Shown here in pieces: positions 41,457-50,594 of a stretch of 64,000 nucleotides of DNA. The notes under the pieces were generated by a model. The model saw only the letters and a list, made by a program, of their open reading frames with translations, did not search any database and had not been told where the DNA came from. Origin of the DNA: Streptomyces marokkonensis (lineage in GTDB: Bacteria; Actinomycetota; Actinomycetes; Streptomycetales; Streptomycetaceae); the NCBI RefSeq assembly GCF_008312835.1, contig NZ_VSKS01000003.1:1-64000 (forward strand), read 5' to 3'. Position 1 is the first letter of the stretch. Every line of letters begins with the position of its first letter. A program made the position numbers and the translations under genes.

Positions 41457-42035
41457 GTGAACCCCACCGCACTCCTCAAGGACGCCTTCACCGGCCCCGG
41501 CGCCGTCACCAGGCTGGCGGGCGCGGCGGTGCTCGTGACGACGCTGGCCGCGCAGCATCCGCACCCGGCGTTCGAACGCGCGCGGGCGAAGGACCTGTTC
41601 TCCCTGATCCCGAACTGGAAGTTCTTCGCACCGAACCCGGCGACGCACGACTACCACTACCTGTACCGCACCCTCGACGAGAACCGTCGGACCTCCGACT
41701 GGGTGGAGCTCGACCTGATCGAGCACCGCAGGATGAGCCAGGCCTTCTGGTTCGCCTCCCGCCGGTCGGAGAAGGCCGTCTTCGACATCTGCACGGCCAT
41801 CATCAAGAGCATCGCCAAGGGTGAGGACCCGACGGACTCCCCGGGCTTCCGCGTCCTGGCCGAGTTCATCCGGCGGCAGATCAGGGACTCCGCGCGGGTG
41901 TCCCAGGTGCGCGGCTTCCAGTTCGCCGTGGTGCGCGCCGCCGGTCACGACGACGCAGAGGACCCCGAGGTGCTCTACGTCTCCACCTACCAGGCGATGA
42001 ACCCGGTCTCCCCCGGTTTTCTGAAGGCGGCCTGA
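41457..42035 (+). CDS. Small conserved partner protein (DUF5819/SdpA-like; LinL-like role)
   Basis: A 192-residue protein. After an N-terminal hydrophobic stretch (about 16-30) comes LIPNWKFFAPNPATHDYHYLYR, a motif like the FFAPNP region of SdpA/DUF5819 proteins that pair with HTTM membrane proteins. Its immediate position after the HTTM-hydrolase fusion (6-nt gap, GTG start) supports a partnership. In linaridin systems a small protein of the same order (CypL/LinL) works with the hydrolase. The exact family is not certain; a shared function is inferred from context. Confidence 0.65.
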   Translation: MNPTALLKDAFTGPGAVTRLAGAAVLVTTLAAQHPHPAFERARAKDLFSLIPNWKFFAPNPATHDYHYLYRTLDENRRTSDWVELDLIEHRRMSQAFWFASRRSEKAVFDICTAIIKSIAKGEDPTDSPGFRVLAEFIRRQIRDSARVSQVRGFQFAVVRAAGHDDAEDPEVLYVSTYQAMNPVSPGFLKAA

Positions 42036-42094
42036 CAGCCACCGCCCGAGGGCGCCACACCGGCACCGGACCCCAGCAACGAAACGGAGAACCA

Positions 42095-42850
42095 GTGACG
42101 ATCGCGGACATCGGCTACGGCAAGCAGTTCGAGGGCTGGTACGACCGCGTCTTCCGGGACGACGCGTCCACCCGCATCGCCGTCGAGGCACTGACCCGAT
42201 TCCACCCCGATCCTTCCTGGGGCACGCTGGAGTTCGGTGTCGGCACCGGCCGGATCGCGCTGCCGCTGTCGCATCACGTGGGTCCGGTGCACGGCGTGGA
42301 CTCCTCACCGGAGATGCTCGCCTCCCTGGAGAAGAGGGCGGACGAAGGCCGGGTCACGGCCGAACTCGGCGACATCCGCACCTACCGGAGGGACCGGGAG
42401 TACGGCCTGGTCTACTGCGTGTGCTCCACGCTGGCGCTGGTGCTCGACCCCGAGGAGCAGCGCACGGTCGTGGCCCGGGCCGCCGAACTGCTGCGTCCCG
42501 GCGGCCGGCTGGTGATCGAGACCCACAACCGGCCGGGCATCGTCGCCCAGCACGAGGGCATGTCCCGTACGACGTTCTTCGCGCCGTACCCGGAGCCCAA
42601 CACCGGCATCCAGATGCACGCCACCCTCCTGGCGGACCAGCGGATCTGGCAGGTGTCCACGGTGTGGTTCGAGGCCGACGGCACGCACCGCATCGGCACC
42701 GAGACCGCCCGCCTGCTGACGCCCGGCGAGGTCGACGGCTACGCGCGGGACGCCGGTCTGGAGCCGGAGGGGAGCTACAGCGACTGGCAGCACACCGCGT
42801 ACGTCCCCGCGGCCGGTCTGTTCGTCACCACCTACACCAAGCCGGCATGA
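42095..42850 (+). CDS. SAM-dependent methyltransferase (class I)
   Basis: A 251-residue methyltransferase with motif I LEFGVGTGRIALPL (about 47-60), acidic VDSSPEM after strand 2, and motif near LRPGGRLVIETH. No metal or other domains were seen. The size and place fit CypM, which dimethylates the N-terminal alanine of cypemycin; here both putative cores begin with Ala. GTG after GGAG at 6 nt. The stop overlaps the start of the ABC gene by 4 nt (ATGA). Substrate assignment is inferred. Confidence 0.8.
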   Translation: MTIADIGYGKQFEGWYDRVFRDDASTRIAVEALTRFHPDPSWGTLEFGVGTGRIALPLSHHVGPVHGVDSSPEMLASLEKRADEGRVTAELGDIRTYRRDREYGLVYCVCSTLALVLDPEEQRTVVARAAELLRPGGRLVIETHNRPGIVAQHEGMSRTTFFAPYPEPNTGIQMHATLLADQRIWQVSTVWFEADGTHRIGTETARLLTPGEVDGYARDAGLEPEGSYSDWQHTAYVPAAGLFVTTYTKPA

Positions 42851-44574
42851 ACCTCCGGGACATCGTCCGCCGCCACCGGACCCTGCTGATCACCGGCATC
42901 GCCCTGGGCCTGGCCGGAGCGGCGGCCACGCTCGCACAGCCCTGGATGCTGGGCCGGCTGATCAAGGCCGTGTCCCAGGACGAGCCGATCGCCTGGCCCA
43001 TCACCCTGATCGCGCTGTTCTTCCTCGCCGACGCCGCGCTGAGCGCCGGACACGCCTACGCGATCGGCCGCGCCGGCGAGAACATCGTGTACGACACCCG
43101 GCGCGTCCTCGGGGGCCGTCTGCTGCGCAGCCGGATACCGGACTTCTCCCGTCTGCAACTCGGCGACGTCTTCGCCCGCACCGTGTCGGACACCTCCATC
43201 GCCTGCCTGGTCATCGCCCAGGCGCTGGCGCAGATGGTGACCTCCGTGTTCATGGTGGCCGGCAGCCTGCTGCTGATGGCCAGGCTGGACTGGAAACTGC
43301 TGCTGACGACCGTCGGCTGTCTCGGCGCCGCGAGCGCCGGCGCGCTCCTGCTGGCCCGCCAGGTGCGCCGGGCCGCCCTGCAGAACCGGGAGAACGTCGG
43401 CGCGTTCGGCTCCGGGCTGCAGCGGGTGCTCGGTGCCCTCACCACGGTCAAGGCGTCCCGTGCCGAGGAACGGGAGACCGGGGAACTGGCCGCTCTGGCC
43501 GACCGGGCCCGGCGCACGGGCATCCGCGTCACGGCGTTCGGGTCGCTGCTCAACCCGATGATGAACGTGGGCACGCAGCTCTCGCTCGCCGTCGTCATCT
43601 CCTGGGGCATGGCCCGGGTCGCCACCGGCTCGCTGTCGGCCGCCGACCTGACGTCGTTCGTGATGTACCTCTTCTACCTGGTGTCGCCGCTGGTCCTGCT
43701 GTTCATCTCGATCAGCCAGATCCAGCAGGGCCGCGCCGCCGTCCAGCGCGTGACCGAGCTCGGGGCGATCCCCCAGGAGGAAGAGGAGACGGCGCCGGGT
43801 GAACCGCACGCGTCCGGCACCCCGGCCGACGCGCCGGCGGTCCGTTTCGAGAAGGTGGGCTTCGCCTACCAGGACGACGCCCCGGTGCTGCGGGACGTCT
43901 CCTTCACGACGCCGAGGCGCGGTCTGACCGCCATCGTCGGTCCGTCGGGTGCCGGGAAGACGACCGCGTTCCAGCTCATCGAGCGTTTCCACCTCCCGGA
44001 CTCGGGAACGATCCGGGTCGCGGGCCAGGACCTGACACGGCTGCCGCTCGCCGAACTGCGTTCACTGGTCGGGTATGTGGAGCAGGACACGCCCCTGCTG
44101 CGCGGAACGATCCGGGAGAATCTGACCTATGCGAACCCGAGTGCCGATGACACCGAGATCGCCCGCGCGCTGCGCCTCGCCCATCTGGAGGACTTCGTGG
44201 CAACACTGCCCGCCGGGCTCGACACGGAACTCGGCGAGCGCGGCGCGGGGTTGTCCGGTGGGCAGCGCCAGCGGCTGGCCATCGCCCGTACGCTGCTGCA
44301 GCGGCCGGCGGTGATCCTGCTGGACGAGGTCACCGCGCATCTGGACAGCGACACCGAGGCGGCGCTGCGGGACGCGATCACCGAGGCGGCCCGTGAGTGC
44401 GCGGTGCTGGCCATCGCCCACCGGCTGTCCACCATCGTGCAGGCGGACCGCATCATCGTCATGGAGAAGGGCCGGGTGCGGGCGGTCGGCACGCATCGTC
44501 AGCTGCTCCAGGACGACGAGGTGTACCGGCGGCTCGCGCTCCAGCAGTTCGCGGGCGAAGAGGCGGCCGTATGA
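42847..44574 (+). CDS. ABC exporter (fused membrane and ATPase domains)
   Basis: This 575-residue type I exporter has a six-helix membrane domain (about 15-300) and an ATPase (about 330-570) with Walker A GPSGAGKTT, signature LSGGQRQRL, Walker B VILLDE and switch H (IAHRLS). It lacks an N-terminal C39 peptidase, so it would export an already processed or separately cleaved peptide. Start and stop both overlap neighbours by 4 nt (ATGA). It likely exports the peptides and could also confer immunity. Confidence 0.9.
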   Translation: MNLRDIVRRHRTLLITGIALGLAGAAATLAQPWMLGRLIKAVSQDEPIAWPITLIALFFLADAALSAGHAYAIGRAGENIVYDTRRVLGGRLLRSRIPDFSRLQLGDVFARTVSDTSIACLVIAQALAQMVTSVFMVAGSLLLMARLDWKLLLTTVGCLGAASAGALLLARQVRRAALQNRENVGAFGSGLQRVLGALTTVKASRAEERETGELAALADRARRTGIRVTAFGSLLNPMMNVGTQLSLAVVISWGMARVATGSLSAADLTSFVMYLFYLVSPLVLLFISISQIQQGRAAVQRVTELGAIPQEEEETAPGEPHASGTPADAPAVRFEKVGFAYQDDAPVLRDVSFTTPRRGLTAIVGPSGAGKTTAFQLIERFHLPDSGTIRVAGQDLTRLPLAELRSLVGYVEQDTPLLRGTIRENLTYANPSADDTEIARALRLAHLEDFVATLPAGLDTELGERGAGLSGGQRQRLAIARTLLQRPAVILLDEVTAHLDSDTEAALRDAITEAARECAVLAIAHRLSTIVQADRIIVMEKGRVRAVGTHRQLLQDDEVYRRLALQQFAGEEAAV

Positions 44575-46055
44575 CCCGTGTCGACGTCGCCGTGGTGGGC
44601 AGTGGGCCGAACGGTCTGGCCGCCGCCGTCACCATGGCCCGCGCCGGGCTGACGGTGCACGTGCACGAACAGGCGCCGACGCTCGGCGGCGGCCTGCGCG
44701 GCGAGGCCCTTTTCGACTCCCGGGTCCGCCACGACCTGTGCGCCGCCGTGCACCCGATGGCCGCCGCGTCCGCGTTCTTCCGGGAGTTCGACCTTCCCGC
44801 GCGCGGGGTCGGGCTGCGGCGGCCCCCGATCGCCTACGCCCACCCGCTGGACGGCGGCCGCGCGGCGTTCGCCCACCACGACCTCGCGACGACGTGCGAC
44901 CGGCTCGGCCCGGACGGACAGCGCTGGCACCGGCTGATGGCACCGCTGGTACGGCACAGCCGGGGCGTGACCGACCTCCTGCTGTCCGGCCAACGCTCGC
45001 TGCCCCGGGACCTGTCGGCGCCCCTGCTGCTCGGCACGCGCGTCCTCGGCCAGCTCCTGCACGGCAACGGGCTGCGCACCGAGGCGGCGCGCGCGCTGCT
45101 CACCGGGGTCGCGGCGCACGCGGTCGGCCGGTTGCCGAGCCCGCCCTCCGCTGCCATCTCCCTCCTGCTCGGGCATCTGGCGCACGCCACCGGCTGGCCA
45201 CTGCCGGAAGGCGGGAGCATCCGCATCGCCGAGGCGCTGGCCGACGACCTGCACGCGCACGGCGGAGTCGTGCACACCGGCCACCGGATCAGCCGGCTGG
45301 CGGAACTGGACGCCCGGGTGATCATGCTGGACACCGCGCCCAACGGCCTGCTCGCGCTGGCCGGCGACCGTTTGCCGCCCCGCTACGCGCGAGCGCTGCG
45401 CCGCTTCCGCTACGGCCCGGGCGCGGCGAAGGCCGACTTTCTGGTGAGCGAGCCGATCCCCTGGGCCGACCCGGAGGTGGGACGGGCGGGGACCGTCCAC
45501 CTGGGCGGCACCCGCGCCGAGACGGTCGCGGCGGAGAACGCCACCGTCCGCGGCGAACCCGTCGACGACCCGTTCGTGCTGGTCGTCGACCCCGCCGTGA
45601 CCGACCCCACCCGCGCCGTGGGCGGCCGTCGCCCCGTGTGGGCCTACGCCCACGTGCCGAACGGGGACACCCGGGACCCGGTTCCCCTCATCACCCGCCG
45701 CATCGAGCGGTACGCGCCCGGCTTCGCCGACACGGTCGTCGCCGCGCGCGGTGTGCCGGCCGCCGAGTACGAGACGTACAACCCGAACTACCCGGGCGGC
45801 GACATCGGGGCGGGCGCCCTCACCCTCAAGCAGTCCCTGTTCCGGCCGCTGCCGGCCTGGAATCCGTACCGCACCCCCCTGCCCGGCGTGTACCTGTGTT
45901 CCGCGTCGACCCCGCCCGGCCCCAGCGTGCACGGGATGTGCGGGCATCTGGCGGCGCGCGCGGCCCTCCGCGACGAGTTCCACATCACGACGGCGCCGTC
46001 CCTGCGTCCGAGGGACGGCGTTCCCCCCACCGATACAGCCAGGAGAGCGTCATGA
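44571..46055 (+). CDS. Phytoene-desaturase-like FAD oxidoreductase
   Basis: A 494-residue protein with N-terminal dinucleotide motif VVGSGPNGLAAAVTMARAG, followed by LGGGLRGE. The C-terminal region has GVYLCSASTPPGPSVHGMCG, typical of the NAD(P)/FAD-dependent phytoene-desaturase/CrtI-like family. In this setting it could oxidise or isomerise the peptide. No terpenoid genes are nearby, which argues against a carotenoid role. ATG start in a 4-nt overlap with the ABC gene; its own stop overlaps the next start, so translation is coupled. Confidence 0.78.
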   Translation: MTRVDVAVVGSGPNGLAAAVTMARAGLTVHVHEQAPTLGGGLRGEALFDSRVRHDLCAAVHPMAAASAFFREFDLPARGVGLRRPPIAYAHPLDGGRAAFAHHDLATTCDRLGPDGQRWHRLMAPLVRHSRGVTDLLLSGQRSLPRDLSAPLLLGTRVLGQLLHGNGLRTEAARALLTGVAAHAVGRLPSPPSAAISLLLGHLAHATGWPLPEGGSIRIAEALADDLHAHGGVVHTGHRISRLAELDARVIMLDTAPNGLLALAGDRLPPRYARALRRFRYGPGAAKADFLVSEPIPWADPEVGRAGTVHLGGTRAETVAAENATVRGEPVDDPFVLVVDPAVTDPTRAVGGRRPVWAYAHVPNGDTRDPVPLITRRIERYAPGFADTVVAARGVPAAEYETYNPNYPGGDIGAGALTLKQSLFRPLPAWNPYRTPLPGVYLCSASTPPGPSVHGMCGHLAARAALRDEFHITTAPSLRPRDGVPPTDTARRAS

Positions 46056-46897
46056 GCACCACGGACCACCCCACCGCCGCGGAGGACTTCGCCGGCTACC
46101 TCCGCGCCTACTACGCCGACGCCTTCGACGGGACCGAGCCGGTCGAGGAGGTCTGGGACCGCTACCACCTGCCCGAGGGCACCCTGCGCGTCAACGGCGG
46201 GGTCTGGGACCGCAAGAAGATCCTCGGCGAGGCCCGCTCCCGGCGATCGCTACGCGCGCCGCACGAGCTGCACGTGCACGAGGTGATCACCGACGGCCGC
46301 CGGGCGGCCGCCCGGTACACGGTGAGCACGCCGATGGTGTGGAAGGTGCAGAGCGTCACCGAGGCGGCGGTCCTCGCCGAGATGGCCGAGGACGGCCGGG
46401 TGGCCCGGATGACCGCCTTCTTCTCCAGCGGCCTCGGCTGGTCGAGCGGCGCCGGGCCCTACGACAGCGGCGCCCGCCCCGCCCCGGGGACCTCTCCGGC
46501 CGCCCCGCCCGCCCCCGGTACGGAACCCACGCCCGCCCAGGACCCGGCCCACTATCTGCGGGCGTACTACGCCGCCGGATACGACCCCGCGGTCCCGGTC
46601 GCCGAGGCCCACGACCGGTTCCACACCCCGGACGCGGTGCACCAGGTCGGGGGCAGGGTGATGCAGCGCAGCGCCGTGCTGAAAGCCCTGGAGGACGGGC
46701 GGAAGCGGGGACACCGCTACCCGGTGGACGTCCGCGAGACCCTGCGGGAGGGCAACCGCTTCGCGGCGCACTACCTCACCAGCCGGGACGGGAACCCCGA
46801 TCGGCTCCAGGAGGTACTGGCCTTCGGCGAGTTCGCTCCCGACGGCCGCGTCCGCGTCGTCCGCTTCGCGCTCCAGCCCGGCCACGGAGCGGCTTAG
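46052..46897 (+). CDS. Tandem SnoaL/NTF2-like protein
   Basis: A 281-residue protein consisting of two related NTF2-like halves, about 10-125 and 160-278. Both begin with a Y-L-R-A-Y-Y motif (GYLRAYYADAFD, HYLRAYYAAGYD) and have matching V-x-x-x-x-D-R-F/Y-H positions. A Pro/Ala-rich linker (about 130-158) joins them. SnoaL-like domains are small cavities that bind or cyclise metabolites. AGGAG precedes the ATG. It ends the cluster; its stop codon overlaps a perfect hairpin. The duplication suggests an obligate pseudo-dimer. Role unknown. Confidence 0.75.
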   Translation: MSTTDHPTAAEDFAGYLRAYYADAFDGTEPVEEVWDRYHLPEGTLRVNGGVWDRKKILGEARSRRSLRAPHELHVHEVITDGRRAAARYTVSTPMVWKVQSVTEAAVLAEMAEDGRVARMTAFFSSGLGWSSGAGPYDSGARPAPGTSPAAPPAPGTEPTPAQDPAHYLRAYYAAGYDPAVPVAEAHDRFHTPDAVHQVGGRVMQRSAVLKALEDGRKRGHRYPVDVRETLREGNRFAAHYLTSRDGNPDRLQEVLAFGEFAPDGRVRVVRFALQPGHGAA

Positions 46898-46930
46898 GGC
46901 CTGTCCGGCGGACCATGCCGGACAGGCCCT
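46896..46930 (+). terminator. Terminator at the end of the peptide cluster
   Basis: AGGGCCTGTCCGGC and GCCGGACAGGCCCT pair perfectly over 14 bp with a 7-nt loop. The stem overlaps the TAG stop of the SnoaL-like gene. Confidence 0.85.
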
Positions 46931-46971
46931 GGCAGTCAGCGGCCGCCGGACCGAGCCCCCGGACACACGCG

Positions 46972-47001
46972 ACGCCCGGCCGGTGTCACCCGGCCGGGCG
47001 T
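46972..47001 (-). terminator. purL terminator
   Basis: ACGCCCGGCCG and CGGCCGGGCGT pair over 11 bp with an 8-nt loop. It lies 44 nt beyond the purL stop on the minus strand, convergent with the cluster terminator. Confidence 0.75.
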
Positions 47002-47045
47002 TGCGTCGGGTCACGCGCGGTCGTGGACCCGACGCGAGGGGGTCC

Positions 47046-49304
47046 TCACGCCAGCAGCGCCGGGATCGTCCCCTCGTGCGCCTCGCGCAGCTCGGCCAGG
47101 GTGAGCGCGAACTCGCCCTGGACCTCCACCGTGTCGCCGTCGACCACGCCGACACGGGTGGCCGGGAGGCCGCGCGCGCCGCACATGTCGTTGAAGCGGA
47201 GCTCCTCAGAGCGCGGCACGGCGACGACGGCGCGGCCGGCCGACTCGGAGAACAGGAAGGTGAAGGCGTCGAGCCCGTCCGGCACGACCAGACGCGCGCC
47301 CTTCTTCCCCAGCAGCGCCGACTCGACCACGGCCTGGACCAGACCGCCGTCCGACAGGTCGTGCGCCGAGTCGATCATGCCGTCGCGCGAGGCGGAGACC
47401 AGGATCTCGGCGAGCAGCCGCTCGCGCTCCAGGTCGACCTTCGGGGGCAGGCCTCCGAGGTGGTCGTGGACGACCTGCGACCAGGCCGAACCGCCGAACT
47501 CCTCACGGGTGTCGCCGAGGAGGTACAGCAGCTGGCCGTCCTCCTGGAAGGCGACCGGCGTGCGGCGGGCCACGTCGTCGATGACGCCGAGGACCGCGAC
47601 CACCGGGGTCGGGTGGATGGCGGCCTCGCCCGTCTGGTTGTACAGCGAGACGTTGCCGCCGGTCACCGGGGTGCCGAGCTGCTGGCAGCCGTCCGCCAGA
47701 CCGCGTACGGCCTCCGCGAACTGCCACATGACCGCCGGGTCCTCGGGCGAGCCGAAGTTCAGGCAGTCGGAGACCGCGAGCGGCTTGGCGCCGGTCGTCG
47801 CCACGTTCCGGTACGCCTCCGCGAGGGCGAGCTGGGCGCCCGCGTACGGGTCGAGCTTGGCGTACCGGCCGTTGCCGTCGGTGGCGATCGCCACGCCGAG
47901 GCCGGACGCCTCGTCGATGCGGATCATGCCGGAGTCCTCGGGCTGGGCGAGGACCGTGTTGCCCTGCACGAAGTGGTCGTACTGCTGCGTGATCCACTGC
48001 TTGGACGCCTGGTTGGGCGAGCCGACCAGCCTCAGCACCTGGTCCTTCAGCTCCTCGCCGGTCCCCGGGCGCGGCAGCTTGTTCGCGTCGTCCGCCTGGA
48101 GCTCGTCCTGCCAGGACGGGCGGGCGTACGGGCGCTCGTAGACCGGGCCGTCGTGGGCGACGGTGCGCGGGTCGACGTCGACGATCTTGCCGCCGTGCCA
48201 GTAGATCTCCAGCCGGTCGCCGTCGGTCACCTCGCCGATGACGGTGGCGATGACGTCCCACTTGTCGCAGATCTCGAGGAAGCGGTCGACCTTCTCCGGC
48301 TCCACCACCGCGCACATGCGCTCCTGCGACTCGCTCATGAGGATCTCCTCGGGCGAGAGCGTGGAGTCGCGCAGCGGGACGTCGTCGAGGGTGACGCGCA
48401 TGCCGCCGGAGCCGTTGGAGGCGAGCTCCGACGTGGCGCAGGACAGACCGGCCGCGCCGAGGTCCTGGATGCCGACGACCAGCTTCTCGGCGAAGGCCTC
48501 CAGGGTGCACTCGATGAGCAGCTTCTCCTGGAAGGGGTCGCCGACCTGCACGGCGGGGCGCTTGGAGGGCTTTGCGTCGTCGAAGGTCTCGGAGGCCAGG
48601 ATCGACGCGCCGCCGATGCCGTCGCCGCCCGTGCGGGCGCCGTACAGGATGACCTTGTTGCCGGCGCCGGACGCCTTGGCGAGGTGGATGTCCTCGTGCC
48701 GCATGACACCGATCGCGCCGGCGTTGACCAGCGGGTTGCCCTGGTAGCAGGCGTCGAAGACGACCTCGCCGCCGATGTTGGGCAGACCCAGGCAGTTGCC
48801 GTAGCCGCCGATGCCGGCGACGACGCCCGGCAGGACGCGCTTGGTGTCGGGGTGGTCCGCGGCGCCGAAGCGCAGCGGGTCGACCACCGCGACCGGGCGG
48901 GCGCCCATCGCGATGATGTCGCGGACGATGCCGCCGACGCCCGTGGCCGCGCCCTGGTAGGGCTCGACGTACGAGGGGTGGTTGTGCGACTCGACCTTGA
49001 AGGTGACGGCGTAGCCCTGGCCGACGTCGACCACACCGGCGTTCTCGCCGATGCCGACGAGGAGGGCGTCGGACTCGGGGGCCTTCTCGCCGAACTGGCG
49101 GAGGTGGACCTTGCTGCTCTTGTACGAGCAGTGCTCGGACCACATGACGGAGTACATGGCGAGCTCGGCGCCGGTCGGGCGGCGGCCGAGGATCTCCACC
49201 ACCCGCTCGTACTCGTCCTTCTTCAGGCCCAGCTCGGCCCAGGGCAGCTCGACGTCGGGGGTCGCGGCCGCGTGCTCGACCGTATCCAGAGGCGTCTTGC
49301 TCAT
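47046..49304 (-). CDS. purL: Phosphoribosylformylglycinamidine synthase, large subunit PurL
   Basis: This 752-residue protein is the small (Gram-positive-type) PurL, which needs PurS and PurQ. It has two PurM-like halves: first half [47 protein letters not shown]; second half with [19 protein letters not shown] and the ATP-grasp-like [10 protein letters not shown]. It converts FGAR to FGAM with glutamine-derived ammonia. The ATG overlaps purQ by 4 nt, so purS-purQ-purL form one operon. Confidence 0.97.
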   Translation of the reverse strand: MSKTPLDTVEHAAATPDVELPWAELGLKKDEYERVVEILGRRPTGAELAMYSVMWSEHCSYKSSKVHLRQFGEKAPESDALLVGIGENAGVVDVGQGYAVTFKVESHNHPSYVEPYQGAATGVGGIVRDIIAMGARPVAVVDPLRFGAADHPDTKRVLPGVVAGIGGYGNCLGLPNIGGEVVFDACYQGNPLVNAGAIGVMRHEDIHLAKASGAGNKVILYGARTGGDGIGGASILASETFDDAKPSKRPAVQVGDPFQEKLLIECTLEAFAEKLVVGIQDLGAAGLSCATSELASNGSGGMRVTLDDVPLRDSTLSPEEILMSESQERMCAVVEPEKVDRFLEICDKWDVIATVIGEVTDGDRLEIYWHGGKIVDVDPRTVAHDGPVYERPYARPSWQDELQADDANKLPRPGTGEELKDQVLRLVGSPNQASKQWITQQYDHFVQGNTVLAQPEDSGMIRIDEASGLGVAIATDGNGRYAKLDPYAGAQLALAEAYRNVATTGAKPLAVSDCLNFGSPEDPAVMWQFAEAVRGLADGCQQLGTPVTGGNVSLYNQTGEAAIHPTPVVAVLGVIDDVARRTPVAFQEDGQLLYLLGDTREEFGGSAWSQVVHDHLGGLPPKVDLERERLLAEILVSASRDGMIDSAHDLSDGGLVQAVVESALLGKKGARLVVPDGLDAFTFLFSESAGRAVVAVPRSEELRFNDMCGARGLPATRVGVVDGDTVEVQGEFALTLAELREAHEGTIPALLA

Positions 49305-49981
49305 GCGTTGACCAGCTTCTTGAGGATCGACGTGAAGAAGGGCAGGCCGTCGGTACGGCCCGTACCGATCAGCGGCTCGACGGCATGCTCGGGGTGCGGC
49401 ATCAGGCCGACGACGTTGCCCGCGGCGTTGGTGATGCCGGCGATGTCGTTGAGCGAGCCGTTGGGGTTGAAGTCCAGGTAGCGGAACGCGACGCGGCCCT
49501 CGGCCTCCAGCTCGTCCAGCGTCCGCCGGTCGGCGACGTAGCGGCCGTCCATGTTCTTCAGCGGGATGTGGATCTCCTGGCCGGCCGTGTAGTCGGTGGT
49601 CCAGGAGGTGTCCGCGTTCTCCACCCGCAGCTTCTGGTCGCGGCAGATGAAGTGCAGGTGGTCGTTGCCCAGCATGCCGCCGGGGAGCAGGTGCGCCTCG
49701 GTGAGGATCTGGAAGCCGTTGCAGATACCGAGCACCGGCATGCCCGCCCTGGCCTGGTCGATGACGGTGTCCATCACCGGCGAGAAGCGCGCGATGGCGC
49801 CGGCGCGCAGATAGTCGCCGTAGGAGAAGCCACCGCAGAGCACCACGGCGTCGACCTGCTTGAGGTCCTTGTCCTTGTGCCAGAGGGCGACGGGTTCGGC
49901 GCCGGCGACACGGATCGCGCGCCGGGTGTCCCGGTCGTCGAGGCTGCCCGGGAAAGTGACGACGCCAATACGAGCGGTCAC
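49301..49981 (-). CDS. purQ: Phosphoribosylformylglycinamidine synthase, glutaminase PurQ
   Basis: This 226-residue class I glutamine amidotransferase has nucleophile elbow GICNGFQIL and HPEHAVE at the catalytic His-Glu. The N-terminus [17 protein letters not shown] is typical. It supplies ammonia to PurL. It overlaps purS upstream and purL downstream by 4 nt each, ensuring coupled translation of the complex. Confidence 0.97.
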   Translation of the reverse strand: MTARIGVVTFPGSLDDRDTRRAIRVAGAEPVALWHKDKDLKQVDAVVLCGGFSYGDYLRAGAIARFSPVMDTVIDQARAGMPVLGICNGFQILTEAHLLPGGMLGNDHLHFICRDQKLRVENADTSWTTDYTAGQEIHIPLKNMDGRYVADRRTLDELEAEGRVAFRYLDFNPNGSLNDIAGITNAAGNVVGLMPHPEHAVEPLIGTGRTDGLPFFTSILKKLVNA

Positions 49982-50241
49982 TTCACGGCCTCCGCGACTT
50001 CCTCGACCCGTACGGTGAAGTCCTCGATCACGGTGTTGGCGAGGAAGGATTCCGCAAGATCGTGGATACGGGCGAGCGCGGCCTCGTCGACCGGCCCGTC
50101 AACTTCCAGTTCGAATCGCTTTCCCTGACGGACGTCCGAGATCCCCTCGAAACCCAGCCGCGGCAGTGCGCGCTGCACCGCCTGGCCCTGGGGGTCGAGG
50201 ATCTCCGGCTTGAGCATGACGTCGACTACGACGCGTGCCAC
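49978..50241 (-). CDS. purS: Phosphoribosylformylglycinamidine synthase subunit PurS
   Basis: An 87-residue alpha/beta subunit that bridges PurL and Pur[21 protein letters not shown], then LPRLGF and [14 protein letters not shown] at 50241 with GGGAG 5 nt upstream is preferred over a second GTG at 50247. It is the first gene of the purS-Q-L operon, divergent from the Lsr2-like gene across a 350-bp region. Confidence 0.95.
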   Translation of the reverse strand: MARVVVDVMLKPEILDPQGQAVQRALPRLGFEGISDVRQGKRFELEVDGPVDEAALARIHDLAESFLANTVIEDFTVRVEEVAEAVK

Positions 50242-50594
50242 TGGCACTCCCGGTGTGTGGTGCTGAGCAGGTCCCTTCAGACTACCCGCACAAAATTTCT
50301 ACGCGGGTAGAGTTGTAGGAATCTACGTGAGCCCGATCACGATTCGGCATCGCGGGGAGGCGCCAGGGAAAAGATCCGGGAAAGATCCGCCTTCGCTCGC
50401 ACATCTCTATTGCGCCCCGGACACGCGGACAGATTTAGTCGGGCTTCACAATGCATTGCCGGGCACTGTACAAATGAATTGTCATTAGCAGATACTTTGC
50501 CCGATTACAGGCGGACAGCCGACATCTCGGCGACGTACCGGCACGTCATCAAGGACGTACGGACGAGAGATGCCGCACGAAGGGACCGATATTC
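50242..50594. promoter_or_regulatory. Divergent purS / lsr2-like promoter region
   Basis: This 353-bp region has AT-rich parts (about 50285-50330 and 50430-50510, e.g. CAAAATTTCTACGCGG and CAAATGAATTGTCATTAG). They are plausible promoters for the two divergent genes and a plausible target for Lsr2-type silencing. No gene was found. Confidence 0.55.

Noticed and set aside
44571-46055. Carotenoid biosynthesis gene
   Set aside because: Although phytoene-desaturase-like, no crtE, crtB or other terpenoid genes are near and it is coupled to peptide export genes.
38980-46897. Lanthipeptide, lasso peptide or daptide cluster
   Set aside because: No LanB/LanC/LanM-like gene, no lasso B/C pair next to the precursors, no aminotransferase or decarboxylase; the cores also lack Cys-rich or macrolactam patterns.
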